Source: Gordonibacter sp. An230 (lineage in GTDB: Bacteria; Actinomycetota; Coriobacteriia; Coriobacteriales; Eggerthellaceae). Taken from it: a stretch of DNA of 49,505 nucleotides. Under the pieces are notes generated by a model that saw only the letters and a program-made list of their open reading frames with translations, was not told the DNA's origin and searched no databases. This document shows, piece by piece, positions 7,907-16,536 of this stretch. The position numbers and the translations under genes were made by a program. Within the stretch, counting starts at the first letter, position 1. The number at the start of each line of letters is the position of its first letter. The DNA lies in the NCBI RefSeq assembly GCF_002159915.1, contig NZ_NFJP01000028.1, positions 1-49,505 on the forward strand, read 5' to 3'.

Positions 7907-8284
7907 CCGTCGGCCCTCGGAAGGTCCGCGCCACCGCGCCATGGACCATGAAGGGCGGCCGAATGGCCGCATGTCGACCCCAACCGTTCGCAACGCCTTT
8001 CCATAGGCCCTCGACCCCGACATTTTAGAGCCTCTCGTCTTGCGCCGTCGAGAGGCCGCGCAAGGACGTCGTCATGCGACCCGTCCTCCTCGTCGACCCG
8101 CTTTCGGTCTTCGGGAAGCCAGTTGATGCGGCGGCGGCCTCCCGATTCGGAGCCCCGAGTAGCGCAAACGCCGATTCGACGCGCAAGCAGACGCAGGCCC
8201 AGACCTTGACAACGAACGTTCGTTTGTCTATTATAGGCGAACATATATTCTTACGAACATTTGATCTTGGGAACGGACGTGCGC
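7907..8284. other. 378-bp intergenic region before the radical SAM gene
   Basis: No coding sequence. It contains a perfect 8-bp hairpin (8030-8037 with 8049-8056), perhaps terminating the upstream gene, and the strong promoter with operator-like repeats at 8206-8266, described separately. Confidence 0.6.
8206..8266 (+). promoter_or_regulatory. Near-consensus promoter with SOS-like operator boxes
   Basis: TTGACA (8206-8211), a 17-base spacer and TATTAT (8229-8234) form a textbook vegetative promoter. The spacer contains a perfect 14-bp palindrome AACGAACGTTCGTT (8211-8224). Downstream lie GAACATATATTC (8239-8250) and GAACATTTGATC (8255-8266), each one base off the GAAC-N4-GTTC LexA box of Gram-positive bacteria. 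Boxes overlapping and following the start site would repress a gene. The promoter drives a predicted DNA-repair pair, so damage induction is a reasonable inference. Confidence 0.6.
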
Positions 8285-9814
8285 ATGGAGCTGCTCGACA
8301 AGCTGGAGATCCTCGCCGATGCGGCGAAGTACGACGTAGCATGCACCTCATCGGGAATCGACCGTGCAGCGCAGAAGGGCAAGCTGGGCAACACGCTTGC
8401 CGCCGGCTGCTGCCATAGCTTCTCGGCCGACGGGCGCTGCATCACACTGCTCAAGGTGCTCATGACGAACGTGTGCGTATACGATTGCGCCTACTGCGTG
8501 AACCGCGTCTCGAACGAGGTGCCTCGCGCGGCATTCACGCCCCGCGAACTGGCAGAGCTTACCATCGCGTTCTACCGACGCAACTACATCGAAGGGCTGT
8601 TCTTGAGCTCCGGGGTCATCCGCGACCCCGATCACACCACCGAGCTTATGGTGCGCACGCTCTCCCTTCTACGCAACGAGCACGGCTTTCGCGGGTACAT
8701 CCACGCGAAGGCCGTCCCTGGCACCTCTCCCGAGCTTATCGAGACGCTCGGGCATCTCGCAGACCGCCTGAGCGTGAACATGGAACTGCCTTCCCAAAGA
8801 AGCCTCGCCCTGCTTGCCCCCGAAAAGGACAAGCAGCGCATCGTCGCGCCCATGCGCCAGATACGAGACGGCATTGCCGAAGACCGCGAAACGCGCACCG
8901 CCATGCGCCGCGGAACCACCTATTTAGCGCAGAGGCGCCCCGTGCGCAAGGAGCGGGCCTTCGTGCCCGCCGGTCAGTCTACCCAGATGATCGTGGGAGC
9001 CACGCCCGAGAGCGACTTCCAGATACTCAACCTCTCGGCCGCGCTCTACCGCACGCTCTCGCTCAAGCGCGTGTTCTTCAGCGCCTACACGCCCGTGAAC
9101 GACGACGCGCGCCTGCCCGGCGCCGACGCCGTCCAGCTCGCCCGCGAGCACCGGCTCTACCAGGCGGACTGGCTTCTGCGCTTCTACCGCTTCGACGTCA
9201 CCGAGATCATCGACGAGGAGCACCCGTTTCTGGACCCCGAGGTGGACCCGAAGGCGAACTGGGCGCTCAACAACCTGGACTTCTTCCCCGTGGAGGTGAA
9301 CAAGGCGCCGCTCGAGGCGCTCTTGCGCGTGCCCGGCATCGGCGTGAAGGGGGCGCACGCCATCATGCGCGCCCGGCGCTCCACCACGCTCGGCGAGCGC
9401 GAGCTGCGCAAGCTGGGCATCGCCTACAAGCGGGCGCGCTTCTTCGTCACCTGCAACGGCAGCTACGCCGGCCAGGGGGCGGACTTCTCGCGCGAGGGGC
9501 TGCGCGCGCACCTGGCCGCCACGCCGAAGGGCGGCAACCACGGCCGCCGCGCGGACAAGGTCATCCCCGGCCAGCTGAGCCTGTTCGAGAGCGTGGAGAC
9601 GCCCGAGAAGGCCCGCATCGCCCCGGGCGCGGGAACCGACGGCGGAGAGCAACTGGGTATGAGGGCCGGGGGACGCCTGGGGGTCGGGGGGCGCCTGGGG
9701 GCCGGGCCCGCCGGACGACAAGACAGCGCGGCAAGTGGGCGGCATGTCGGAGGCGTCGACGGCGCGTTCGGCTGGCAGCACGCCCTCGAGCGCCCCGAGG
9801 CGGCGTGCGCATGA
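8285..9814 (+). CDS. Putative DNA modification/repair radical SAM protein (TIGR03916 type)
   Basis: A 509-residue radical SAM protein. Cys64, Cys68 and Cys71 in VCVYDCAYCVN are the CxxxCxxC ligands of the 4Fe-4S/SAM cluster. The N-terminal LADAAKYDVACTSSG opening and a helix-hairpin-helix near residues 343-362 (LLRVPGIGVKGAHAI) are hallmarks of the family linked to uracil-DNA-glycosylase-like proteins. The helix-hairpin-helix implies DNA contact. The C-terminal ~70 residues are Gly/Ala/Arg-rich and probably disordered. The start is the ATG at 8285, with no strong ribosome binding site; a TTG at 8261 is possible. It overlaps the next gene by ATGA, so the two are translated together. Biochemical function is not established for the family. 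Confidence 0.85.
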   Translation: MELLDKLEILADAAKYDVACTSSGIDRAAQKGKLGNTLAAGCCHSFSADGRCITLLKVLMTNVCVYDCAYCVNRVSNEVPRAAFTPRELAELTIAFYRRNYIEGLFLSSGVIRDPDHTTELMVRTLSLLRNEHGFRGYIHAKAVPGTSPELIETLGHLADRLSVNMELPSQRSLALLAPEKDKQRIVAPMRQIRDGIAEDRETRTAMRRGTTYLAQRRPVRKERAFVPAGQSTQMIVGATPESDFQILNLSAALYRTLSLKRVFFSAYTPVNDDARLPGADAVQLAREHRLYQADWLLRFYRFDVTEIIDEEHPFLDPEVDPKANWALNNLDFFPVEVNKAPLEALLRVPGIGVKGAHAIMRARRSTTLGERELRKLGIAYKRARFFVTCNGSYAGQGADFSREGLRAHLAATPKGGNHGRRADKVIPGQLSLFESVETPEKARIAPGAGTDGGEQLGMRAGGRLGVGGRLGAGPAGRQDSAASGRHVGGVDGAFGWQHALERPEAACA

Positions 9815-10911
9815 GCGCCGCCTACGGAACCGACAGCGAACGGCCTTCGGACGCTGCGGCGTCCGAGGCTGGCTCCGGCCGCGCGGCCGCCCCGGACAAG
9901 GAGGCGGATGGCCGCGCGACTGCTCCGGCTGCGAGGGGGGTGGAGCGGGAATCCGCCGCAGCCGGAGACGTCCCCTACGGACCGGCTACGCCGGAAGAGC
10001 CGCTCGCTGACGTGGCCTACGCCTACGACGGGACGCTGGAGGGCCTGCTCTCGGCGGTGTTCGAGGCGTACGACCGCCGGGAGGACCCGCAGGATGTCAC
10101 GGCCCAGGCCGCACTCCAGCCGCGCCTCGGGCAGACGGTGCGCTTCGTGGAGACGGACGTGGAGCGCGCCGTGCGCGTCCAGCGCGGCATCAAACGCGTC
10201 TGCGGCCACGCCGCCTACGACGCCGTCATGCGCGCCTCGCTCTCCGACGAGCCGAACGCCGGCACCGTCGTCTACCGCTTCGTGCGCTACGCCATGGCGG
10301 CCAAGCGCCCGCACGACTGCACGGGGTGCCGTCGGCGCGGCTCGTGCAGCGGGCCCATAGCCCCTTCGCGGCCCACCGACTCCCTCGGCTGCTCGGGCAA
10401 GGCGCGCGGCAGCGTGCTGAACGACCTGGCCCATCCTGCGGTGGAGCCCCTGCACCGCCTCGTGCGCTCCGTGGGCAACGAGCGCCACCACATGGTGCAG
10501 TTCCTGCGCTTCGAGCACCTGGAGAACGGCGTATGGCTCGCCCGATGCAACCCCAAGGCCTCGGTGGTGCCGCTGATCATGGACTGGTTCGCCGACCGTT
10601 TCAACACGCAGCCCTTCATCATCTACGACGAGGTGCACCGCCTGGCGGGCGTCTACGAGGGGCGCGACTGGTACCTCGTGCGCACCGACGGGCTGGACGT
10701 GCCCGACCGCGCCGCGGAGGAGGGCCTCATGCAGGCCGCCTGGAAGCGCTTCTACCGCACCGTCGCCGTGGAGGCCCGCTACAACCCGGAGCTCCGCCGC
10801 CAGTTCATGCCCAAGCGCCTGTGGAAGAACATCCTGGAGATGCACGAGGACCTCCCCGGCACCGAGCTCGCCCGTGCCGCCTCGCGAACCGAGCGCCTCT
10901 GGCGCGGCTGA
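9811..10911 (+). CDS. TIGR03915/DUF4130 DNA metabolism protein, partner of the radical SAM gene
   Basis: A 366-residue protein whose ATG overlaps the radical SAM stop codon. Residues 1-~70 are Ala/Glu/Gly-rich low complexity. A conserved core starts at YAYDGTLEGLLSAVFEAYDRRE and ends with the FIIYDEVHRLAGVYEG region and RLWKNILEMHE, as in DUF4130 proteins, which in other genomes are fused to or located beside UDG-family domains. An insertion around residues 168-200 has four cysteines (CTGCRRRGSC and one after TDSLG), which could bind a metal. There is no UDG domain here. Role: probably DNA damage processing together with the radical SAM enzyme. Confidence 0.8.
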   Translation: MSAAYGTDSERPSDAAASEAGSGRAAAPDKEADGRATAPAARGVERESAAAGDVPYGPATPEEPLADVAYAYDGTLEGLLSAVFEAYDRREDPQDVTAQAALQPRLGQTVRFVETDVERAVRVQRGIKRVCGHAAYDAVMRASLSDEPNAGTVVYRFVRYAMAAKRPHDCTGCRRRGSCSGPIAPSRPTDSLGCSGKARGSVLNDLAHPAVEPLHRLVRSVGNERHHMVQFLRFEHLENGVWLARCNPKASVVPLIMDWFADRFNTQPFIIYDEVHRLAGVYEGRDWYLVRTDGLDVPDRAAEEGLMQAAWKRFYRTVAVEARYNPELRRQFMPKRLWKNILEMHEDLPGTELARAASRTERLWRG

Positions 10912-11119
10912 TGGAGGGATGGTTCGCGAGTTCCCTCAGAACCAGCGAACCGCTATCATGGAAGTCGACGAGAGAACCGCACGAAAACGCGTCAAAAACC
11001 GCGAGGCTCAGATCAGCCAGAGGTCGCTCCGTGGGACAAGGACAGGGTCTTTGCCCCACGCTTAACCCGGCAGAGACGACAAGACGGACCTTTTGACACA
11101 ACCTCAAGGAGGAGGAGAC

Positions 11120-12250
11120 ATGGAACCGGCCAAGGTGTACTTCACAGACTTCCGCACGCAGGCGTTCGGCGACGGGCTGCCCACGAAGCTGAAGAAGCTC
11201 GTCCGCCGCGCGGGCATCGCGGATTTAGACCTCGACGGCAAGTTCGTGGCCGTCAAGCTGCACTTCGGCGAGCTGGGCAACGTGAGCTACCTGCGCCCCA
11301 ACTACGCGCGCGCCCTCGTGGACGTGGTGAAGGAACTCGGCGGCAAGCCGTTCCTCACCGACTGCAACACCATGTACCCCGGCAGCCGCAAGAACGCTCT
11401 CGAGCATCTGGAGTGCGCGTGGGAGAACGGCTTCACGCCGCTCACGGCGGGCTGCCCCATCCTCATCGGCGACGGCCTGAAGGGCACCGACGACGTGGAG
11501 GTGCCGGTTGCGGGCGGCGAGTACGTGAAGACGGCGAAGATCGGCCGCGCCGTCATGGACGCCGATGTGTTCGTGAGCCTCACGCACTTCAAGGGCCACG
11601 AGCTCACCGGGTTCGGCGGCGCCATCAAGAACATCGGCATGGGCTGCGGCTCGCGCGCCGGCAAGACCGAGCAGCACAGCAACGGCCAGCCCGAGATCGA
11701 CGCGGAGAAGTGCCGCGGCTGCAAGAAATGCCTGCCCGAGTGCGCGAACGGCGGCCTCGTGTTCGACGAGGCCGCCCGGAAGATGGGCGTGGACAAGGCG
11801 CGTTGCGTAGGCTGCGGACGATGCCTGGGCGCCTGCAATTTCGACGCCATCGGCTTTGCGCAGGACGCCGCCAACGCCGACCTCAACCGCCGCATGGCCG
11901 AGTACGCGAAGGCCGTCGTGGACAGCCGGCCGCAGTTCCACGTGTCGCTCGTGGTGGATGTGTCGCCCCACTGCGACTGCCATGCCGAGAACGACGCCCC
12001 CATCCTACCGAACCTGGGCATGTTCGCCTCCACCGACCCGCTCGCCCTCGACCAGGCCTGCGTAGACGCTTGCCTGGCCGCCTCCCCCCTCCCCGGCAGC
12101 AAGCTCTCCGACAACCTGGCCACGCCCGGCTTCGTGCCCTCAGGCGACCACTTCACGAACTCCACCCCCGAATCGGAATGGCGCACCTGCCTTGAGCACG
12201 CCGAGAAGATCGGCCTGGGAACCAGGGACTACGAGCTGGTGAGGATGTAA
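11120..12250 (+). CDS. DUF362 protein with 2x[4Fe-4S] ferredoxin domain
   Basis: A 376-residue cytoplasmic Fe-S protein. The N-terminal DUF362 part (KVYFTDFRTQ, VAVKLHFGE, and the THFKGHELTGFGGAIKNIGMG motif near residues 155-175) is followed by two cluster motifs, CRGCKKCLPEC at ~198 and CVGCGRCLGAC at ~231. The C-terminal part carries HCDCHAEND and LGMFASTDPLALDQAC, also typical. AAGGAGGAGGAGAC precedes the ATG chosen. Reaction unknown; such proteins are often seen with anaerobic redox enzymes. It is monocistronic by spacing, 208 bases after the previous gene. Confidence 0.85.
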   Translation: MEPAKVYFTDFRTQAFGDGLPTKLKKLVRRAGIADLDLDGKFVAVKLHFGELGNVSYLRPNYARALVDVVKELGGKPFLTDCNTMYPGSRKNALEHLECAWENGFTPLTAGCPILIGDGLKGTDDVEVPVAGGEYVKTAKIGRAVMDADVFVSLTHFKGHELTGFGGAIKNIGMGCGSRAGKTEQHSNGQPEIDAEKCRGCKKCLPECANGGLVFDEAARKMGVDKARCVGCGRCLGACNFDAIGFAQDAANADLNRRMAEYAKAVVDSRPQFHVSLVVDVSPHCDCHAENDAPILPNLGMFASTDPLALDQACVDACLAASPLPGSKLSDNLATPGFVPSGDHFTNSTPESEWRTCLEHAEKIGLGTRDYELVRM

Positions 12251-12282
12251 GCATCTCCCGATTGGCGCAGCAAGTCAACGAG

Positions 12283-12383
12283 AAGCCCCCTGATTCCCAA
12301 GGTTGGCGCCTCATGCGGCAGAGCGCGCTTCGGTACGCGCCGGCAAGCATGAAAGAGCCGAGATTCGGAATCAGGGGGGGCTT
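12283..12383. terminator. Long imperfect inverted repeat between convergent genes
   Basis: AAGCCCCCTGATTCC (12283-12297) pairs with 12367-12383, which carries two extra G in a seven-G run. The ~70-base loop contains further GC-rich pairing. It lies between the DUF362 gene and the convergent radical SAM gene, so it may terminate both. Confidence 0.5.
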
Positions 12384-12427
12384 AACAGCGTCGGCATGCT
12401 CCGCAGGCTGCAGGCACGCGGACCATC

Positions 12428-13444
12428 CTACACCCCCGTCAGGTCGAACGGGGGGATGAAGCTCTCCTCGGCCGCGCCGCCCTCCTGCCAGAAGTAGTCC
12501 TCCACGCCCAGCGCATCGGCGTAGTCGAGCAGGCGCTCGTAGTCCTCGTCCGGCACGCGGAGGGCGAGCTCCGGGCTGCGGCGCAGCGCCGCCGCGGCAC
12601 GCCCGTCGCCTGCGGCGGCGGCATCGGCCAGAACCGGCGTGTACTGGTTCATCAGCGACAGCAGCACCTCGTCGCCGAAACGCTCGTGCACGAGGCGCAC
12701 CACGCGCTTCGAGTCCTCGAGCGCCCCCGGCAGCATGAGGTGGCGCACCACGACGCCGCGAACCAACCGCGACATGCCGTCCACCTCGTCGAACGATGGC
12801 GAGCCCACCTCGTCCACCATGGCCTCGAGAGCCCGGAGCGCCACCTCCGGGTAGTCCGACGCATGTGAATAGCACACCGCCAAGGCGTTGTCGGCATACT
12901 TGAAGTCGGAGAGGTACACATCCACCGTGCCAGCATTCGCCCGCACGGCCTCCACCGTCTCGTACCCCGAGGTGTTCCACACAACGGGCAGCGCAAGGCC
13001 ACCCGCCCGCGCTGCAGCCACCGCGGCACGAACCTCGACGGCGTAATGCGTGGGCGTGACGAGGTTCACATTGAGCGCGCCTTGCGCCGCAAGCTCCAGA
13101 AGCATCTCGGAGAGCCGCTCCACACCCACCTCTGCACCCGCCTCCCCTACGGCGATGGGGGCGTTTTGACAATAGACGCAGCGAAGCGGGCAGTGCGCGA
13201 AGAACACCGCACCGCTGCCACGCTTGCCGCTTATCGGAGGCTCCTCCCAAAAATGAAGCGCAGCACGCGCCACGACAAGCTCCCGTCCCGCTCCGCACAC
13301 TCCGCGCTCCCCCGCCGCTCGGTCGGCGCCGCATCGACGCGGGCAAAGGTCGCACTTCGAACGGGTCCCGGTCACGACGAGACCACCGGCCCCGAAAAAC
13401 CGACATGGGCGACTACGGCTTCCGAATGCCCAAATGGGAAGCAT
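12428..13444 (-). CDS. Radical SAM protein, pyruvate formate-lyase activase-related (COG1313 type)
   Basis: A 338-residue protein with CPLRCVYCQN (Cys85, 89, 92), the radical SAM CxxxCxxC site. It is preceded by an N-terminal CDLCPRRCG...GVCG zinc- or Fe-S-like motif typical of the PflX/COG1313 group. The VVWNTSGYE, DVYLSDFKYAD and VRHLMLPG stretches also fit that group. The target protein is unknown. The start is uncertain: ATG 13444 has no clear ribosome binding site, and a GTG at 13375 directly before the cysteine motif would give the usual family N-terminus. Downstream it faces the DUF362 gene; upstream lies a 135-base gap from the 6PGDH-like gene. Confidence 0.8.
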   Translation of the reverse strand: MLPIWAFGSRSRPCRFFGAGGLVVTGTRSKCDLCPRRCGADRAAGERGVCGAGRELVVARAALHFWEEPPISGKRGSGAVFFAHCPLRCVYCQNAPIAVGEAGAEVGVERLSEMLLELAAQGALNVNLVTPTHYAVEVRAAVAAARAGGLALPVVWNTSGYETVEAVRANAGTVDVYLSDFKYADNALAVCYSHASDYPEVALRALEAMVDEVGSPSFDEVDGMSRLVRGVVVRHLMLPGALEDSKRVVRLVHERFGDEVLLSLMNQYTPVLADAAAAGDGRAAAALRRSPELALRVPDEDYERLLDYADALGVEDYFWQEGGAAEESFIPPFDLTGV

Positions 13445-13579
13445 GCGACGCAAACCCTGAACGCAAGGGCGGAGGCGACCACCGCAAAGCCCCGAGGCGA
13501 GGGCGAAACCGGACGCCCGCCAATTAGCAAGCGCGAACCGAAAGCCCCGTCGAACGCCCCCATTTCCGGCGGATGGGGC

Positions 13580-14578
13580 TCAGTTCGCCGAGTACGCACC
13601 GTAGCCGGGGTAGTCGGGGTAGTCGCGATAGCCGCCGTGCGAATGACCGCACCCGCCCGCATCGCCGTCGTCTCCAAAGCCGTCACCGTCCGATTCGTAT
13701 CCTTCGCCCCCTTCTCCGAAAGCCGCCTCGGCGCGCGTCCAATCGAGACCCTGCTCGGCGCAGGCCGACTCCTCTCCGTACACGAGCGCAAGCGCCGAGG
13801 GCGCCTTGTCCGATCCGCCGATGACGGCGAGCAGCTCGAGCAGATGCAGGCACGCCTCGGCCTGGGGTAGGATGAGATCGGCGTCGTCTGCCGCCGTGAG
13901 CGCCGCCGACAGCTCGGCCATGAACATCTCCACCGTGTAGTCACCGCCGAATCGGCCTTCTCCAACAGCCGCCAGCACGCTCTCGGCCAAAGGGGAGACG
14001 GAACCGACGCGCAGGATGTCCTGGCCGAACGACGGCGCGGAGCGCCGAACCGCGCGATAGAGCGCATCGGCTTCGATGGCGGACACGATCTGCGCCATCG
14101 TCTGCAACGTCCATGCGGCGCGCGCGAGCTGCCCCGCACCAGCGCCGCCCATGTCCCGCACCGTGCCCGCAACGGCCTCGAGCACGGGACGCGCCGCGGC
14201 AAGCGCGTCCTCATCGCCCGCCGCGAAGCACACAAGGTTCTCCTTGTCGGCGAACGCATCGGCACGAACGGGATCAACCACCGCGAGCGGCGCCTCCACC
14301 GCCACCAGATCGCTCACCGTGGCCACCGCGCCGAGCTCGCGCGCGAAGCTCGGCGTGGACGGGGACAGATCAACGAGCAGCGTTCCCTTCGCCGCAATCT
14401 GCACCAGGCCGTCCTCGTCGAAGTATACGTCCTCGAGCGCGGTCTGCGACGTGCAGTACGTCACCACCGTCCCTGCGTCCCCGGCGTCCTTTGCGCGCAC
14501 GTAGCCCAACGCGACGAGGCGCTCCTCCACCATCGAGCCCACCGTCTCGTTCCCCACGAATGCGAACGATTCCCTCAT
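13580..14578 (-). CDS. 6-phosphogluconate/hydroxyisobutyrate dehydrogenase-like protein, probably degenerate
   Basis: A 332-residue protein with an N-terminal Rossmann-like fold (FAFVGNETVGSMVEERL, with GTLLVDLSPSTPSFAREL as the substrate-loop region) and an all-helical C-terminal domain. Two key features are altered. The glycine-rich nucleotide loop is GNETVG rather than GxGxxG, and the position of the catalytic Lys in GxxGxGxxxK is Arg in GGAGAGQLARAAW. The last ~45 residues are a Gly/Asp/Tyr/His tail with CGHSHGGY that is foreign to the family and may bind metal. It may therefore be a binding protein rather than a dehydrogenase. It follows two degV genes on the same strand with 23 bases between. 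Confidence 0.65.
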   Translation of the reverse strand: MRESFAFVGNETVGSMVEERLVALGYVRAKDAGDAGTVVTYCTSQTALEDVYFDEDGLVQIAAKGTLLVDLSPSTPSFARELGAVATVSDLVAVEAPLAVVDPVRADAFADKENLVCFAAGDEDALAAARPVLEAVAGTVRDMGGAGAGQLARAAWTLQTMAQIVSAIEADALYRAVRRSAPSFGQDILRVGSVSPLAESVLAAVGEGRFGGDYTVEMFMAELSAALTAADDADLILPQAEACLHLLELLAVIGGSDKAPSALALVYGEESACAEQGLDWTRAEAAFGEGGEGYESDGDGFGDDGDAGGCGHSHGGYRDYPDYPGYGAYSAN

Positions 14579-14601
14579 CTGCGAACCTTTCCGTCGTCAG
14601 C

Positions 14602-15531
14602 CTACTCCGCTCCCCTGACCCGCTTCGCGATGCGGTCGGCAACGGACAGCTCCTCGCGCTTGTCGCCGCCCCAGAACACCACGGCGATCATGCCCGGCCC
14701 CACATGGCTGCCGATAACCGGTCCGATGCTGCTCTCCAGAAACAGGATGGAGTCATCCTCCTTCGACAGCGCTTCCTTCAACCGGTCGGCGTCCTTCTCG
14801 CAATCGGCGTTTCCGATGACCACATGCTTGCCCGGACCCTCCTTCGCGGCGCGTTTGCGATAGTACTCAGCCAGCTGCTTGAGGCCCTTCTTTCGCCCGC
14901 GCGCCACACCCGACAACGCGAGTTTGCCATCAACCCCGATGGTGAGCAGCGGCTTCACGTCCAGCTTCGAGCCCGCATACGCCACCGAGGCGGGAATGCG
15001 CCCCCCGCGGCGCAGCGCCTCGAGGTCATCCACCATAAACTCCGCATCCACAAAGAAACGCGCCTCCTCGGCCCACCGCGCCAGCTCGGCAGCCGTCATC
15101 CCCCCGTCGCGCTGTCGGATGGCCTCGTACACCAGAAGCGCCTCGGCCACAGACGCCAACCGCGTGTCCACGAGGTGCAGCTCGGCATCCGGGTGCTTGT
15201 CCAGCATTTCGTCGCGCACGAGCGCCGCCACGTCGTAGCTGCCCGAAAGCCCGCTCGAGAACACGAGGGCCACGGTGGGCACGCCGCTCTCGATAGCCCG
15301 CCCGAACACCTCCCGATACACATGCATCGGCACCTGCGAGGTGGTTGGCTGCTCTCCTTCGCGCATGGCCTGGAAAAACTCACGCGCCGACGTGGAGCGG
15401 TACAGATCGTCCGAACGCTCCCCCTCGCTTGTGACGTAAGGGAATTCGACGAGCTCGACACCCTCTCGATCCACTACCTCGAAAGGCAGGTCGCAACAGG
15501 AGTCTATGATGAGATTGCAGCGGTGCGCCAT
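14602..15531 (-). CDS. DegV family fatty-acid-binding protein
   Basis: A 309-residue DegV protein, the family that binds a fatty acid chain and in Gram-positive bacteria hands it to fatty acid kinase (FakB role). Visible signatures are NLIIDSCCDLP at the N-terminus, TTSQVP near residue 63, VFSSGLSGSYD and the SHVGPGMIAVVF end. AGAGAGGG precedes the ATG. It stands directly after another degV gene with a 28-base gap; tandem degV copies suggest preference for different acyl chains. No fakA-like kinase lies in the window. Confidence 0.9.
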   Translation of the reverse strand: MAHRCNLIIDSCCDLPFEVVDREGVELVEFPYVTSEGERSDDLYRSTSAREFFQAMREGEQPTTSQVPMHVYREVFGRAIESGVPTVALVFSSGLSGSYDVAALVRDEMLDKHPDAELHLVDTRLASVAEALLVYEAIRQRDGGMTAAELARWAEEARFFVDAEFMVDDLEALRRGGRIPASVAYAGSKLDVKPLLTIGVDGKLALSGVARGRKKGLKQLAEYYRKRAAKEGPGKHVVIGNADCEKDADRLKEALSKEDDSILFLESSIGPVIGSHVGPGMIAVVFWGGDKREELSVADRIAKRVRGAE

Positions 15532-15559
15532 GAAACGACCCTCTCTTCTCGAACCGACG

Positions 15560-16462
15560 CTACGACGCGCAGACGCGCGAGCGCGCGGGCACGGTCAGCT
15601 TGCCCGCCACGGCGCTCGCGCACTCGTAAGCGATGCCCACGGCCGGCCCCACATGCAGCCCGATGACGGGGCTCACGGGAAGCACCCTCACCCTGCGGCC
15701 GATCAGCGGCTCGACAACCTCGCGCGCCCACGCCAGCGCCGGAGCCTTGTCACCGATGTAGTGCACCACCACGCGCTTGAGACCGAACTTCTCGATATCG
15801 GCCCTGAACGAGGACGCTATGCGCTCGAGCGCCTTCTTGCGCGTGCGCACCTTCGCGAGGGTGGCGGCAGTCCCATCGACGACGGTGAGCACGGGCGCGA
15901 GCTGGATGAGGTTGCCCAGAAGCGCCGCCGCACCGCCGATGCGCCCACCCTTCTGGAGAAACGTAAGCGTCTCGGGGGCGAACAGGAAACGCGTCCGCTC
16001 CATGCCCTCGAGCACGGCGGACAGGCATCCCGAAAGGCCTTCGCCCGCATCGCGTGCCTCCACGCCGTCGAAGACGGGCCATGCCTCGTCGTAGCCGCAC
16101 GAGGACGAGTCGACGATGGCGTACGAGAAGTCGATGTTGCGCGCCTTCACCGCACGCGCGGCGCGCACCGCACCGTCGAACGTGCCCGAAAGCCCCGAGG
16201 AGATGAACACGCCGAGCACCTCGTCGCCAGCGCGCGCCGCATCCTCGAACACCGACTCGAGCGCATGCTGCGACGGCTGGCTCGACGTGGGAATATCGTC
16301 AACCATGCCGTAGATGTCGGCGTAGAACGCGTCGAGGTCCATCTCGGCGTCGGCTAGCTCCTCCCTTCCACGGTTCACGTACAGCGTGACGACCTCGATG
16401 CCGGCCTCGCGCGCCTCGTCTGCGGGGATGGAGGCCACCGAATCGGTGATTATCCTGACCAT
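15560..16462 (-). CDS. DegV family fatty-acid-binding protein
   Basis: A 300-residue second DegV protein with MVRIITDSVASIP, TSSQPSQ, FISSGLSGTFDGAV and the LHVGPAVGIAYE end. The ATG at 16462 is chosen for its AAGGAAGG ribosome binding site and family-typical N-terminus; a start at 16537 would add 25 unrelated residues. It lies 74 bases after pncB and just before the other degV gene, so the pair is probably cotranscribed. It differs enough from its neighbour that recent duplication is unlikely. Confidence 0.9.
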   Translation of the reverse strand: MVRIITDSVASIPADEAREAGIEVVTLYVNRGREELADAEMDLDAFYADIYGMVDDIPTSSQPSQHALESVFEDAARAGDEVLGVFISSGLSGTFDGAVRAARAVKARNIDFSYAIVDSSSCGYDEAWPVFDGVEARDAGEGLSGCLSAVLEGMERTRFLFAPETLTFLQKGGRIGGAAALLGNLIQLAPVLTVVDGTAATLAKVRTRKKALERIASSFRADIEKFGLKRVVVHYIGDKAPALAWAREVVEPLIGRRVRVLPVSPVIGLHVGPAVGIAYECASAVAGKLTVPARSRVCAS

Positions 16463-16536
16463 GTCGTCCTTCCTTGCTTCCTGGGCGCACGTCGCGCCAG
16501 CCGCCTGCCCTTCGGATGCCCCGAGAGCCTTCCACA

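Noticed and set aside
8211-8224. 14-bp palindrome read as a TetR operator for an adjacent regulator
   Set aside because: No TetR gene is nearby and the flanking GAAC-type boxes plus the DNA-repair content fit SOS-like control better, though TetR binding is not excluded.
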